From: CAIQJJ01 sp964606085
GTDB lineage: Bacteria > Chloroflexota > Anaerolineae > Anaerolineales > UBA4823
NCBI GenBank assembly: GCA_964606085.1
Contig: CAZSFD010000022.1
Coordinates: 1 to 59,713, forward strand
DNA: 59,713 bases
Direction of reading: 5' to 3'
The position numbers and the translations under genes were made by a program. Below, one piece after another: positions 17,016 through 25,726 of the stretch (position 1 is its first letter; each line of letters starts with the position of its first letter). The notes under the pieces were generated by a model. That model ran no database searches and was not told where the DNA came from. It was given only the letters and a program-made list of their open reading frames with translations.

Positions 17016-17399
17016 TCATTGGTTTCGGTTAAGTAGCGCCCGAATGCGCTTGATCAGGTCATCGGGCATAAAGGGTTTCAAAATAAAGCTGTCTGCGCCG
17101 GCCGCCAGGCATTCCTCGTGGTGCGACATGCCAGAAGCCATCAAGATACGGATCGCGTTCAATTCCGGGTCCTGGCGGATGAGACGAGCAACATCGAGAC
17201 CGTTAATCTGGTTGATATGAATATCCAGCAGTAAAAGCTGCGGGCGATAGCGCCGCATGGCCAACAACAAATCGGCTGCGGTCTGCTCATTGTTGTACTT
17301 AAAGACTTGAAAGCCTTCCATTTCGAGCAGGGTGCCCATCAGAGAAAGCATGGTGAAATCGTCTTCGGCCAGCATGACCGTGGACTTGGGAGCATCCAT
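17016..17399 (-). CDS. single-domain response regulator (CheY-like)
   Basis: 127 residues, receiver domain only. Acidic pocket residues lie in LAEDD, the phosphoacceptor Asp59 is in LLLLDIHI, and the conserved Lys108 is in FILKPF. There is no output domain, so it would act by protein contact. ATG 17399 has AGGA about 8 nt upstream and follows the lon stop by 4 nt. The cognate kinase is not evident nearby. Confidence 0.88.
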   Translation of the reverse strand: MDAPKSTVMLAEDDFTMLSLMGTLLEMEGFQVFKYNNEQTAADLLLAMRRYRPQLLLLDIHINQINGLDVARLIRQDPELNAIRILMASGMSHHEECLAAGADSFILKPFMPDDLIKRIRALLNRNQ

Positions 17400-17403
17400 T
17401 CCG

Positions 17404-20076
17404 TTATTCCTGTTCTTTCGCCTTTTTGCGGCGGGGTTTGCGCGGTTCTTGGGTAGGGGCTGCCACGGGGGCAGGTTCAGGCGTTTCGGGCTGGGCGGCC
17501 AGCGGGTCAAGAGCTGCTTCGAGTACCTGGTCTACGGTATCTACGAAGATGAATTGCATGGCTTCACGCACTTCATCGGGTAAATCTTCCAGGTCGGCCT
17601 CATTGCGGCGCGGCAAGATGACAGTCTTTAAGCAGCTACGATGAGCAGCCAGCACCTTTTCTTTGATGCCACCCACCGGCAAAACCTGGCCGCGCAAGGT
17701 CACTTCGCCGGTCATGCCCACATCGGCGCGCACGGCGCGGCCCGAAATCAGCGAGACCAGGGCGGTTGCCATCGTCACCCCTGCCGAGGGGCCATCTTTC
17801 GGTTGTGCGCCAGCGGGGATGTGTAAGTGAATGTCGCTTTTCTCGAAGAAAGATGACTCCAGCTTGAGTTCTTTGGCCCGCGAGCGCACATAGGAGAGCG
17901 CCGCCCGAGCCGATTCTTGCATCACGTTGCCCAAAGAACCGGTCAATTGAAAACCTTTGCCGCCCGGCATGCGCGTGGCCTCGATAAACAGCACATCGCC
18001 GCCAACCGGCGTGTAGGCCAACCCGGTAGCCACCCCAGGGATGGCGGTGCGCATGGCGATCTCTTCGTTGCCAAAGAAGCGCTGCCGGCCCAAAAATTCT
18101 CGCAGCAACTCCGGCGTTACAATGACGCTTTGCGCTTTTTTCTCGGCGATCCAGGTGACGACCTTGCGGCATACCGAACCAATTTCACGCTCCAGGCTGC
18201 GCACGCCCGCTTCACGAGTGTAAGAGCGGATCAGGCTATGCAGGGCGTCATCGCCAATCGTGATTTCCTCGCCCCGCAGTCCATTCTCGCGCACCTGGCG
18301 TGGGATGAGATATTGCGTGGCGATCTTGATTTTTTCACCCTCGGTGTAGCCCGATAGCTGAATGATTTCCATGCGGTCACGCAATGGCGCAGGGATGGGT
18401 TCGAGTTGGTTGGCCGTGGTGATGAACATCACCTGCGACAGGTCGAAGGCCACTTCGAGATAGTGATCGCGAAATTCCGTGTTCTGCTCAGGGTCGAGGA
18501 CTTCGAGCAAGGCTGAGGCCGGGTCGCCATGAAAATCGAAGACCAGTTTATCCACTTCGTCGAGCATGAAAACAGGATTGCGGCTTTCGATACGCCGGAT
18601 GGCTTGCAAAATGCGCCCTGGTAATGCGCCGATGTAGGTGCGACGGTGGCCGCGGATTTCGGCTTCGTCACGCATCCCGCCCAGTGAGATGCGCACAAAT
18701 TTCCGCCCCATCGAGCGCGCAATCGAACGGCCCAGGGAGGTTTTGCCCACCCCAGGCGGCCCCACAAAACACAAAATAACACCTTCGCGCACATGGCGAA
18801 TTTCGTCCTGGGCTTCTTTAACAAACTCATCGGCACGCTCGTGGCGCAGTTTGCGCACCGCCAGGTATTCGAGGATGCGCTCTTTGACATCTTCCAGGCC
18901 GTAATGATCCTGATCCAGCACTTCGCGGGCGTGCGAAATATCCAGGTTATCAGAGGTCGTCACAGACCACGGCAAGCTGGTCAGCCAATCGAGGTAGGTG
19001 CGGATCACGCCATATTCTGCGGCAGCCGTAGGGAGCTTGGCCAAACGCTCCAGTTCACGGCGCGCCTGTTTTTCAGCTTCTTCTGGCATGTGCGCGGCTT
19101 CAATCTTCTGCCGCAGTTCGTTGACATCGGCGGTCTGCTCATCTGATTCGCCCAACTCTTTCTGGATCGCCTTCATCTGCTCGCGCAAGAAGTATTCGCG
19201 CTGCATTTTCTCAATCTCAGAACGGGCCTCGTTTTGGATCTTCTGCCCGATCTCCAGCACTTCGACTTCGCGCGCCAGGATGCTGACCAGTTTGTGTAGC
19301 TTCTGCGAAACCGAGTCCAACTCGAGAATAGACTGGGCATCCTGCAAATCCATGCGCTGGAAATTGGCAATGGTATAGACCGTTTGCAGCGCATCTTCAA
19401 GCGCTGAAATCGAAGCCACCAATTCCCGTGGGATCGAGGGGATCATCTCGGCGATGCGTTCAAATTGCGCCCGGGCATTGCGCGCCAGGGCCTCGATTTC
19501 CAACCCTTCTTCTGCGATTTCGGGAATCTGCCGAATACGCGCTTTCAGATAGGGGTCGCGCTGCACAAACTCTTCAACATGAAAACGCGAAATACCCTGC
19601 ACAAGCAAGCGAATGGTGCCATCGGGGGCACGGAACAGGCGATGGACTATCGCCATCGTACCGATTTCGTAGAGGTCTTTCGGTTCGGGAAGTTCCAGTT
19701 CTGGATCGCGTGAGGTGACCAGGCCGATCAGACGCTCCTCCCCTGCCACCACATCATCTACCAGGCGAATGGAGCGCTGCTGGCCAATCGTCAACGGCAC
19801 GGCGGTTTGCGGGTACACCACCAGCCCCCGCAGGGGCAGAATCGGCAAAATCGTTGGCAGTTTGGCAGCAGGCTGCTCCCCTGCGATTATCTCAGCTTCC
19901 GAGCCAGTTTTGGCATCATCCCCCATTGGCAATAAAAACATCTCAGAAAAAGTTTGGTTGAACAACAAGTCGCGAAAGGGAAGGTTTTCTTCTCGATTGA
20001 ACCACTCCTGTTCGGACATCCATTCAGACAGTTCAGACATAGAATTCCAACGCGATGCTGGCATGTAGTCTCTCAT
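17404..20076 (-). CDS. lon: ATP-dependent Lon protease
   Basis: 890 residues. An unusual acidic N-terminal extension of about 70 residues precedes the LON substrate domain (ILPLRGLVVYPQTAVPL). A coiled-coil region, the AAA+ module with Walker A GPPGVGKTS (Lys445), and the protease domain with catalytic Ser764 (PKDGPSAG) and Lys807 follow. A basic, Pro-rich tail of about 30 residues ends the protein. It degrades damaged and regulatory proteins in the cytoplasm. ATG choices at 20076, 20064 and 20040 are not settled by a ribosome-binding site. Position 32 nt after hsp20 suggests a protein-quality-control operon. Confidence 0.95.
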   Translation of the reverse strand: MRDYMPASRWNSMSELSEWMSEQEWFNREENLPFRDLLFNQTFSEMFLLPMGDDAKTGSEAEIIAGEQPAAKLPTILPILPLRGLVVYPQTAVPLTIGQQRSIRLVDDVVAGEERLIGLVTSRDPELELPEPKDLYEIGTMAIVHRLFRAPDGTIRLLVQGISRFHVEEFVQRDPYLKARIRQIPEIAEEGLEIEALARNARAQFERIAEMIPSIPRELVASISALEDALQTVYTIANFQRMDLQDAQSILELDSVSQKLHKLVSILAREVEVLEIGQKIQNEARSEIEKMQREYFLREQMKAIQKELGESDEQTADVNELRQKIEAAHMPEEAEKQARRELERLAKLPTAAAEYGVIRTYLDWLTSLPWSVTTSDNLDISHAREVLDQDHYGLEDVKERILEYLAVRKLRHERADEFVKEAQDEIRHVREGVILCFVGPPGVGKTSLGRSIARSMGRKFVRISLGGMRDEAEIRGHRRTYIGALPGRILQAIRRIESRNPVFMLDEVDKLVFDFHGDPASALLEVLDPEQNTEFRDHYLEVAFDLSQVMFITTANQLEPIPAPLRDRMEIIQLSGYTEGEKIKIATQYLIPRQVRENGLRGEEITIGDDALHSLIRSYTREAGVRSLEREIGSVCRKVVTWIAEKKAQSVIVTPELLREFLGRQRFFGNEEIAMRTAIPGVATGLAYTPVGGDVLFIEATRMPGGKGFQLTGSLGNVMQESARAALSYVRSRAKELKLESSFFEKSDIHLHIPAGAQPKDGPSAGVTMATALVSLISGRAVRADVGMTGEVTLRGQVLPVGGIKEKVLAAHRSCLKTVILPRRNEADLEDLPDEVREAMQFIFVDTVDQVLEAALDPLAAQPETPEPAPVAAPTQEPRKPRRKKAKEQE

Positions 20077-20108
20077 TCTCCATCATTTCTTCAAAAAGCC
20101 GGCTGCGT

Positions 20109-20489
20109 TTACGCCTTCGGCAATAGGATCTTCAAAAAGCCATCCTGATAGCAGGCCTGAACCTTCTCAGCATCTACCGCAAAGGGCAGTTCGATCAGCA
20201 CGCCAAACTCGCCAAAAGGGATTTCCATTTGATGGTAGGCCCGGCGTTCTGGGGCATCCTGGCGGGTGCCGCGAATAGCCAGCACCTGCCCTTGCAGCGA
20301 AATGTTCAAGTCCTGTTCGCGTGCGCCGGCAATCTCCACCCGTACAAGCAGGGTATCTTCGACCTCATAAACATCGGTCGGCGGCTGCCAAACATGCGGA
20401 TGCGACATTAATTTCCACCGATAGCTGTCCACGCTAATTGCAATACTATCTGATGAACACCAATTAAAGCGGAGCGGATCGTTTTTCAT
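20109..20489 (-). CDS. Hsp20/alpha-crystallin small heat-shock protein
   Basis: 126 residues. The alpha-crystallin core runs from the WQPPTDVYEVEDTLLVRVEI block to GFLKILLPKA, and holds back unfolded proteins without ATP. The start at 20489 overlaps the tpx stop in ATGA. An internal ATG at 20408 has a GGTGG six bases upstream and would begin right at the core domain (99 residues), so the first 27 residues, which look atypical for the family, may not be translated. Confidence 0.87.
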   Translation of the reverse strand: MKNDPLRFNWCSSDSIAISVDSYRWKLMSHPHVWQPPTDVYEVEDTLLVRVEIAGAREQDLNISLQGQVLAIRGTRQDAPERRAYHQMEIPFGEFGVLIELPFAVDAEKVQACYQDGFLKILLPKA

Positions 20490-21007
20490 AGGGCATTCCT
20501 GGCCGCGGTCAGCACCTCGGCATAATTCGGTTCTTCACCCAGGGCCGCCATGTAAGCCACATAAACGAGGTGATCGCTGCGATCAACCACAAACACAGCC
20601 CGGCGCAAAATGCGCTGCTCCAGCATCAACACGCCATACTTTTCGCCAAAATTGACATCTTTGTGATCGGACAGGGTAATCACCCGTTCGACGCCCGCCG
20701 CACCGCACCAACGGCGATGGGCATAGGGCAAATCGGTACTGACGACCAGGATGACCACATCTTCTCCCAGGGCAACGGCTTCCTCATTGAAACGGCGTGT
20801 TTCACGGTCGCATACCGATGTATCCAACGATGGCAGCGAAGCAATGATGCGCACCTTCCCCCGCGTGCTGGCTAAGCCATCCACAAGCAGCCAGTCTTTG
20901 GCATGTGCAGTAAATTCTGGCGCTTCCTGGCCGACCAAAAGGTCATCGCCCACCACCGTTACATCCTGGCCGGCAAATTTGATCAGGCCCTTGCGATGGA
21001 TACTCAT
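20486..21007 (-). CDS. tpx: thiol peroxidase (Tpx family)
   Basis: 173 residues. The peroxidatic Cys66 is in SLDTSVCDRETRRF and the resolving Cys101 in YAHRRWCG, as in Tpx-type peroxiredoxins, which reduce hydroperoxides at the expense of thioredoxin. ATG 21007 has GGAG four to five bases upstream; a longer frame would extend into the tRNA gene. It lies 21 nt downstream of tRNA-Arg on the same strand and overlaps hsp20 by 4 nt. Confidence 0.9.
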   Translation of the reverse strand: MSIHRKGLIKFAGQDVTVVGDDLLVGQEAPEFTAHAKDWLLVDGLASTRGKVRIIASLPSLDTSVCDRETRRFNEEAVALGEDVVILVVSTDLPYAHRRWCGAAGVERVITLSDHKDVNFGEKYGVLMLEQRILRRAVFVVDRSDHLVYVAYMAALGEEPNYAEVLTAARNAL

Positions 21008-21028
21008 AACACTCCTTCTCACCAAAGG

Positions 21029-21101
21029 CGCCCCTGGCGGGATTCGAACCCACAACCAACAGCTTAGAAGGCTGCTGCTCTGTCCATTGAGCTACAGGGG
21101 C
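21029..21101 (-). tRNA. tRNA-Arg (anticodon TCT)
   Basis: 73 nt with a 7-bp acceptor stem (GCCCCTG/CAGGGGC), D-arm TAGCTCAATGGACAGAGC, anticodon loop CTTCTAA, and T-arm GTGGGTTCGAATCCCGC. CCA is not encoded. It sits 24 nt after the stop of the 21126-21563 gene and 21 nt before tpx. Confidence 0.95.
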
Positions 21102-21125
21102 GAGAAAAAACGCTGGGTAAACCGA

Positions 21126-21563
21126 TTACTTTTCCGCCACCGGGCGCAGCCCGCGATAGGTGCGTCCGCCAGAGAGCATACGCAAAATCGTATCCGCTGG
21201 GCGTCCAAGTCGCTCGCCCAATTCCTGCGGGCTGAGGGGCGAGTTGCCATTTGCCAGAAAAACGCGAAAGATGGCATCTACCAAAGCCGTGTGCGGGGCG
21301 ATAAATTCAGGCTGCTGGGCGCAGTGTGAGATTAACATATGCTGCACGCCATCCACCTGGGTTACTTCGGCGGTCTGCGGATCGACAAAATCAACCATTT
21401 CACCGGTCATGGCCTTTGAAAAGGCTGATTGGTGTTCAGGACAGAGTAAACCCTGCAAATGCACGCGCCAATCCCGGTCGTTCTGGCTCCACCAATCGAA
21501 ATCAAGGTGATATTTGGTTTGCGTTGTCGGCTTGGCGAGACTGAAACGGCGAATTTCTGGCAC
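21126..21563 (-). CDS. conserved hypothetical protein
   Basis: 145 residues, family not recognised. The N-terminal half has a Trp/Asp/His-rich segment (YHLDFDWWSQNDRDWRVHL) and two Cys (LLCPEH and SHCAQQ). The C-terminal half resembles a small helix-turn-helix (LSPQELGERLGRPADTILRML). The start is GTG at 21563, with AGGAGG about five bases upstream. It follows the 526-residue unknown gene by 25 nt, so the two probably form an operon. Confidence 0.65.
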   Translation of the reverse strand: MPEIRRFSLAKPTTQTKYHLDFDWWSQNDRDWRVHLQGLLCPEHQSAFSKAMTGEMVDFVDPQTAEVTQVDGVQHMLISHCAQQPEFIAPHTALVDAIFRVFLANGNSPLSPQELGERLGRPADTILRMLSGGRTYRGLRPVAEK

Positions 21564-21588
21564 GAGAACCTCCTGAACTCAACGAACG

Positions 21589-23169
21589 CTATTTTTCCGA
21601 ATCATCGAAGCGAAAATGCAAATCTCCCACATGATTGAACCACGGGCGCGCGGCCAACAGGGCAAAAATTGGCCCTGGCGGGCAGCGCCGCACAATGTTG
21701 ACGGCGGCATACAACTCGCTGGCGTGAACGTGGCTTTGGGGATTCAAGCGGGCCAACTCGCGCACCGTGTTGACGACAACCTTTTCAAAAGGCGTGCGCT
21801 CCTTTTGATTGCGCGTCCATACTTCATCGAGGGCATCCACATCTGGGATGGAAATCGCCATGCGTTCATCCACCGCCGAAGCCATAGACTGTTTCAACAT
21901 GGCAAAAACGGTGCCACCATCTGAACCAACCAGCACAGTGCGCAGGTAATCTTTGATCGGACGATGGGTAGCAACCTGAACGATCACTTCACCAGGCTGC
22001 TGGCCGCGCCGCACGTTCACCAGGCTGCCTGGCATCAAATTCTTGGCAGCATACCACTCACTGAGACCATACACATAGCGGTTGGGGCGAACCACCCAAG
22101 CCGGATATTTCTGGCCGGTATCGCCATCTACCAGCGTAAATTGGATGCGCGGGGTTTCGTGGGCCGTGGGAAAGAAAGGCCGCATTCGGGCCGAAAGGGG
22201 CAACGTGCCAGCCCGCCAATGGGGGTAGATCAGGCGAATTTGAACTTCATTCAGGGATGAAATTTTCCCATCAAATGGTGAGAGTTCGTCATCTAACTCG
22301 CGCTCCAGTTGCAGCATGTCGGGGGTCAGGTGACTGCGCTCATAATCTAACTCGTTGTAGCGCAGAAAAACAGGCGTCTGCCGCACATCTACCGGTTCCA
22401 GGCGATGCAAGAACCAGACCACCTGTCCGGCAGGACCAACTTCATCGAAACGACTATCTTCTTGCAGGGCGCGGTCAAGGGAAAATTCGACCAGACGAGG
22501 GCTGACATTGGTAGGCAGTTCAAGCTGCTCCATCAATTGCGCCGAAGTCATCGGGCCGCCGCCAGCCATATCGAGCAAGGCTTCTGCCAGGTTGAGATGT
22601 CCGGCATTGATTTCAACCAACAAAGCCCGTGGAAACCAGCGGCGGGCAATGCGCACGAAATCAGCGCGTTCTTTCAAATCACGTTCCAGGCAATCCAGCA
22701 ATTCATCGGCATAATTTTGCAAGATCACACCCGGATCAAACAGATTTTCGTCTTCGACCAACTGCGGCGGCTGATTCAGCAGATGGTCGGCAAAAGAAGA
22801 GGCAAATTCGCGCGGTTCGCCATGCTCAAATTGCACCTGGATGACGCTAAACTCGCCCAGGTCGGGGTTATTTCCCTGGCGGGTAGCGATAACCTCGCCT
22901 TGCTGCCAACCCAGTGACGGAAAGACCAGGCGTTGCCCAATGCGATGCTGCTCCTTGGGAAAATACATCGCCCCCCCGGCGCTTCGCTGGCGTTCAATAA
23001 TCTGGCGTTCGCGCTGAATACGCGCTCGCACCAATGCGTCAAGCAGTTCTTCCGATGTTTGCGGCAGTTCTAACTCGAGCAAATGATGATACAAAAATTC
23101 GATGTCTTCTTCTTGAATCTCAAACGTTGTCCAATAGTCTTCGCGCAAAGTGGACGGAGCAGAAACCAT
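21589..23169 (-). CDS. large conserved hypothetical protein
   Basis: 526 residues with no recognised enzymatic motif and no membrane segment. It begins with an acidic helical region (EEDIEFLYHHLLELELPQ), then an SH3-like stretch (IGQRLVFPSLGWQQGEVIATR), a winged-helix-like region near 215-270, and C-terminal blocks with HASELYAAVNIVRRCPPGPI, which could be another small helical DNA-binding-like domain. ATG 23169 has GAGG five bases upstream. It is transcribed away from the DUF2007 gene. Function unknown; a regulatory or DNA-associated role is only a guess. Confidence 0.65.
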   Translation of the reverse strand: MVSAPSTLREDYWTTFEIQEEDIEFLYHHLLELELPQTSEELLDALVRARIQRERQIIERQRSAGGAMYFPKEQHRIGQRLVFPSLGWQQGEVIATRQGNNPDLGEFSVIQVQFEHGEPREFASSFADHLLNQPPQLVEDENLFDPGVILQNYADELLDCLERDLKERADFVRIARRWFPRALLVEINAGHLNLAEALLDMAGGGPMTSAQLMEQLELPTNVSPRLVEFSLDRALQEDSRFDEVGPAGQVVWFLHRLEPVDVRQTPVFLRYNELDYERSHLTPDMLQLERELDDELSPFDGKISSLNEVQIRLIYPHWRAGTLPLSARMRPFFPTAHETPRIQFTLVDGDTGQKYPAWVVRPNRYVYGLSEWYAAKNLMPGSLVNVRRGQQPGEVIVQVATHRPIKDYLRTVLVGSDGGTVFAMLKQSMASAVDERMAISIPDVDALDEVWTRNQKERTPFEKVVVNTVRELARLNPQSHVHASELYAAVNIVRRCPPGPIFALLAARPWFNHVGDLHFRFDDSEK

Positions 23170-23250
23170 AAAAACCTCTGGAGAAAGTGGCTGGGGCAAT
23201 CTGATTTTCCCTACAGGTCTGGACTTTTGCCCCTCCAGACCCATTAAATT

Positions 23251-23279
23251 TTGCTTTTTAAGACGGAAGTTATTATACT
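23251..23279 (+). promoter_or_regulatory. sigma70-type promoter for the DUF2007 gene
   Basis: TTGCTT at 23251-23256, exactly 17 bp, then TATACT at 23274-23279. The implied start is about 40 nt before the ATG at 23327. Confidence 0.6.
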
Positions 23280-23326
23280 CTATACCAGATAGTTTATACC
23301 CAATTTATTTTCAGAAAGGAAATGCC

Positions 23327-23599
23327 ATGAATGACACGTCAGCCAACGAGATTGTGGTGGTTGCCGAAGTTGCCGGGCAAGTAGAAGCGGAGGTTCTACG
23401 CGGCTTACTTATGGCCCAGGATATTTCCGTTGCGCTTTCTGAAGAAAGCGCCGCGCGCACCATTGGCATCACCTTGCCTGGGATGGGCATCGTGCAGGTT
23501 TTGGTGCGCGGTGATCAGGCCGAGGCAGCCCGGCAAATCGTAGAAAGTTACAACAACGGGCTATTAGAGGGCGAAACATTGACCGACGAACCCGACTAA
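23327..23599 (+). CDS. DUF2007 domain protein (putative signal-transducing protein)
   Basis: 90 residues. The pattern of an N-terminal strand (VVAEVAGQVEAEVLRGLL), a central GI..PGMG segment and a C-terminal helix after VLVRGDQAEAARQIV is that of DUF2007, a small ferredoxin-like fold sometimes described as signal-transducing. ATG 23327 has AAGGA seven bases upstream. It is the only plus-strand protein gene between 12.3 and 53.2 kb. Confidence 0.75.
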   Translation: MNDTSANEIVVVAEVAGQVEAEVLRGLLMAQDISVALSEESAARTIGITLPGMGIVQVLVRGDQAEAARQIVESYNNGLLEGETLTDEPD

Positions 23600-23616
23600 C
23601 TGCCCCCCTACCGTTT

Positions 23617-24808
23617 TTATTGGGCGGTCATCAGCCGGAAACGATTGGCCAGTTGCACCATCGGGCGCTCGACAAGCATAGCCACATCTTGCTCCGGTTG
23701 GGCCAGGATATCCGTCGTAATGCGATCATAAACTCGGCTGAGATCGTTCAACATGCGCACCCAGATCAAGGTGGGTTTATAGGCACGCCCGGTGCGCATG
23801 GCGTAGTCGAATGTTTGCGGCAAAGAAGCAATCGGGCATTGTAAAGACTGCGTGACGTCACTGCGGGCAGGCATGGTTGCCGGTGACATTGACGTAGTTG
23901 ACCTGCACAGCCGGACTGGTCAGATATTTCACCAGTTCTACGGCGGCTCGTTCGTGGGCGATGGAAGTTTGCACTTCACGCCAGATAACCAGGCTGGACC
24001 CGCCCACCCAGGGAATGCCCGGCATGGGCGCACTGCCAATCTTGGCAAATTGCGTGGCATCCTGCTTCCACTCCGACCAGTTGCGTACGCCTGTTACAGC
24101 CACGGCAGCCTGCCCGTTCACCACCCGGCGCACGCATTCATCGTACGACAGTCCGTGATCGGAGGGGGCCAAATAGCGGTAGAGCGTAAAAAATGCTTGC
24201 AGGCCCTGCAAAGTTTGGGGCTGATCGAAAAGGATATCCTTCCCCACTACAAATTCGCCCCCCGCCCCCCACACCCAACTGGCCGAGCAATGTACCCGCC
24301 CGCGAAAGGGATTGCCCGAAGGCAAGACCAGGGGAGAGGCAATTTTCGCCGCTTTCAAACGCTCTAGCGTAGAGAGCATTTCTTCTGACGTACGGAACGC
24401 TCGTTCCTCAGCCACCCCGGCCTGGTGCAAAAAATCGCGATTGTAAATGAGCGCATAGGTGTAAGTGGTGAAAGGCACAGCCCAAAAGCTATCGCTGCCT
24501 GGTGCCAATGTGTTCTGCCAGCCTGCCGGATAAAACACTTTTTCGCCGCCCAATTCCCCCATCTCACGCGGGCTGACCGCCCGTAACACTCCCATGGCGA
24601 CCAGCGAACTGGTCCAAATTGCGCCAATTTGTGAAACATCAGGGCCGCCGCCATGCACGGCGTAATCTACCATCTTCGGCCAGGCTTCTTTCCAAAGAGA
24701 GCGGTGGACATTGACTTTGATGTGGTGTACTCGGCAAAACTCGACCAGGAACGCCCCTTCCAAAACCGAAGGCTGATCACCATATATCGAGAAATTTAAT
24801 TCTTCCAT
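23617..24808 (-). pseudogene. frameshifted solute-binding-protein-like gene, no signal peptide
   Basis: The first frame (24808 to 23858) matches family-1 sugar-binding proteins (GGGPDVSQIGAIWTSSLV, AVPFTTYTYALIYNRDFL, TGVRNWSEW). It ends prematurely right after the VTGN block. The next frame continues the family pattern without a gap (MPARSDV, then a C-terminal helical region to 23617). Removing one base of the GG at 23875-23876 would restore TGN-MPARSDV. The protein has no signal peptide, lipobox or membrane segment, unusual for this family, so it may be a cytoplasmic sensor. ATG 24808 has GGA at a suitable distance. It could be a real pseudogene or a base error. Confidence 0.7.
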
Positions 24809-24850
24809 ACCCATTCCTTACAACACACCAATCGTTGGTTAATTATAGCG

Positions 24851-25720
24851 TTATTTGCAGGTGATGAGCGAATTGGTCAATGTTCCCAACTTTTCAATCG
24901 TGATAGAAACCACATCGCCGGCGTGCATGAAGGGCGGCAGGCTCCTGGCGAGTTCAGTCTTGGCGGGCGTGCCAGTGGAGAGGACATCGCCGGGTTCGAG
25001 CGTCAGCACCTGGCTGAGGTAGCTGATTTGCGCTGCAACCGTGAAAATCATCTGGCTGGTATGGGCACGCTGCATCTCATTGCCATTGAGGGTCAACGAA
25101 AGCTGCAAACCCTGGGGATCGGCAACTTCATCGGTCGTGACCAGGGCTGGCCCCAACGGGCCGAAGGTATCGAACGACTTACCCAGGAACCATTGGCTGG
25201 TGCGTTTCTGGTAGTCGCGGGCGCTGACATCGTTGAAAATGGTGTAACCGGCCACGTAATCCATTGCTTCGGTTTCTGTAACATTTCGCACGGTTCGCCC
25301 GATGACCACGGCCATCTCGGCTTCGTAATCTACCTGCTCTGTAACAGGTGGGATGACAATCGGCTGGCCGGAGCCGATCACGGTATTGGCGGTCTTACAG
25401 AAAAAATTGGGAAATTCCGCCGGAGCGCTTCGGCCGATGCCGATGTGGTCGAGGTAGTTGTGGCCCATGCAGATTATCTTGCCTGGCCGCGGGATGGGTG
25501 CCAACAAGCGGACAGCGGCGATAGGCAGCAGGGCATGAGCAGGCGGGTTTGCCGCAAGACGCCGGGCCAGCGCGAGGGAGGATGTCCCCGCCTGCAAAAA
25601 AGCGAGCATACCCGATGGCATACCCGAATCGGCGCGATTCAGGTCTAACACCATATCGGAGTCCAGCCAAACTCCGATATGGGGGGCATCATGGGGTGGG
25701 ATAAAAGTAATCAGGCGCAT
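24851..25720 (-). CDS. fumarylacetoacetate hydrolase (FAH) family protein
   Basis: 289 residues. The C-terminal FAH domain (from about 75) has GHNYLDH, the metal-ligand acid pattern in VDYEAEMAVVIG and IFNDVSARDYQ, and LSTGTPAKTE near the end. Family members hydrolyse or decarboxylate 2-keto acids with a 4-keto or 4-hydroxy group. In this setting a diketo-deoxy sugar acid or other uronate-derived keto acid is a possible substrate, but that is inference. It starts 6 nt after the stop of the alpha/beta hydrolase gene, so they are probably coupled. Confidence 0.86.
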   Translation of the reverse strand: MRLITFIPPHDAPHIGVWLDSDMVLDLNRADSGMPSGMLAFLQAGTSSLALARRLAANPPAHALLPIAAVRLLAPIPRPGKIICMGHNYLDHIGIGRSAPAEFPNFFCKTANTVIGSGQPIVIPPVTEQVDYEAEMAVVIGRTVRNVTETEAMDYVAGYTIFNDVSARDYQKRTSQWFLGKSFDTFGPLGPALVTTDEVADPQGLQLSLTLNGNEMQRAHTSQMIFTVAAQISYLSQVLTLEPGDVLSTGTPAKTELARSLPPFMHAGDVVSITIEKLGTLTNSLITCK

Positions 25721-25726
25721 CGCAGC

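Noticed and set aside
23617..23889. Separate 90-residue gene
   Set aside because: Its sequence continues the C-terminal part of the solute-binding fold from the adjacent frame, so it is the second half of a frameshifted gene.
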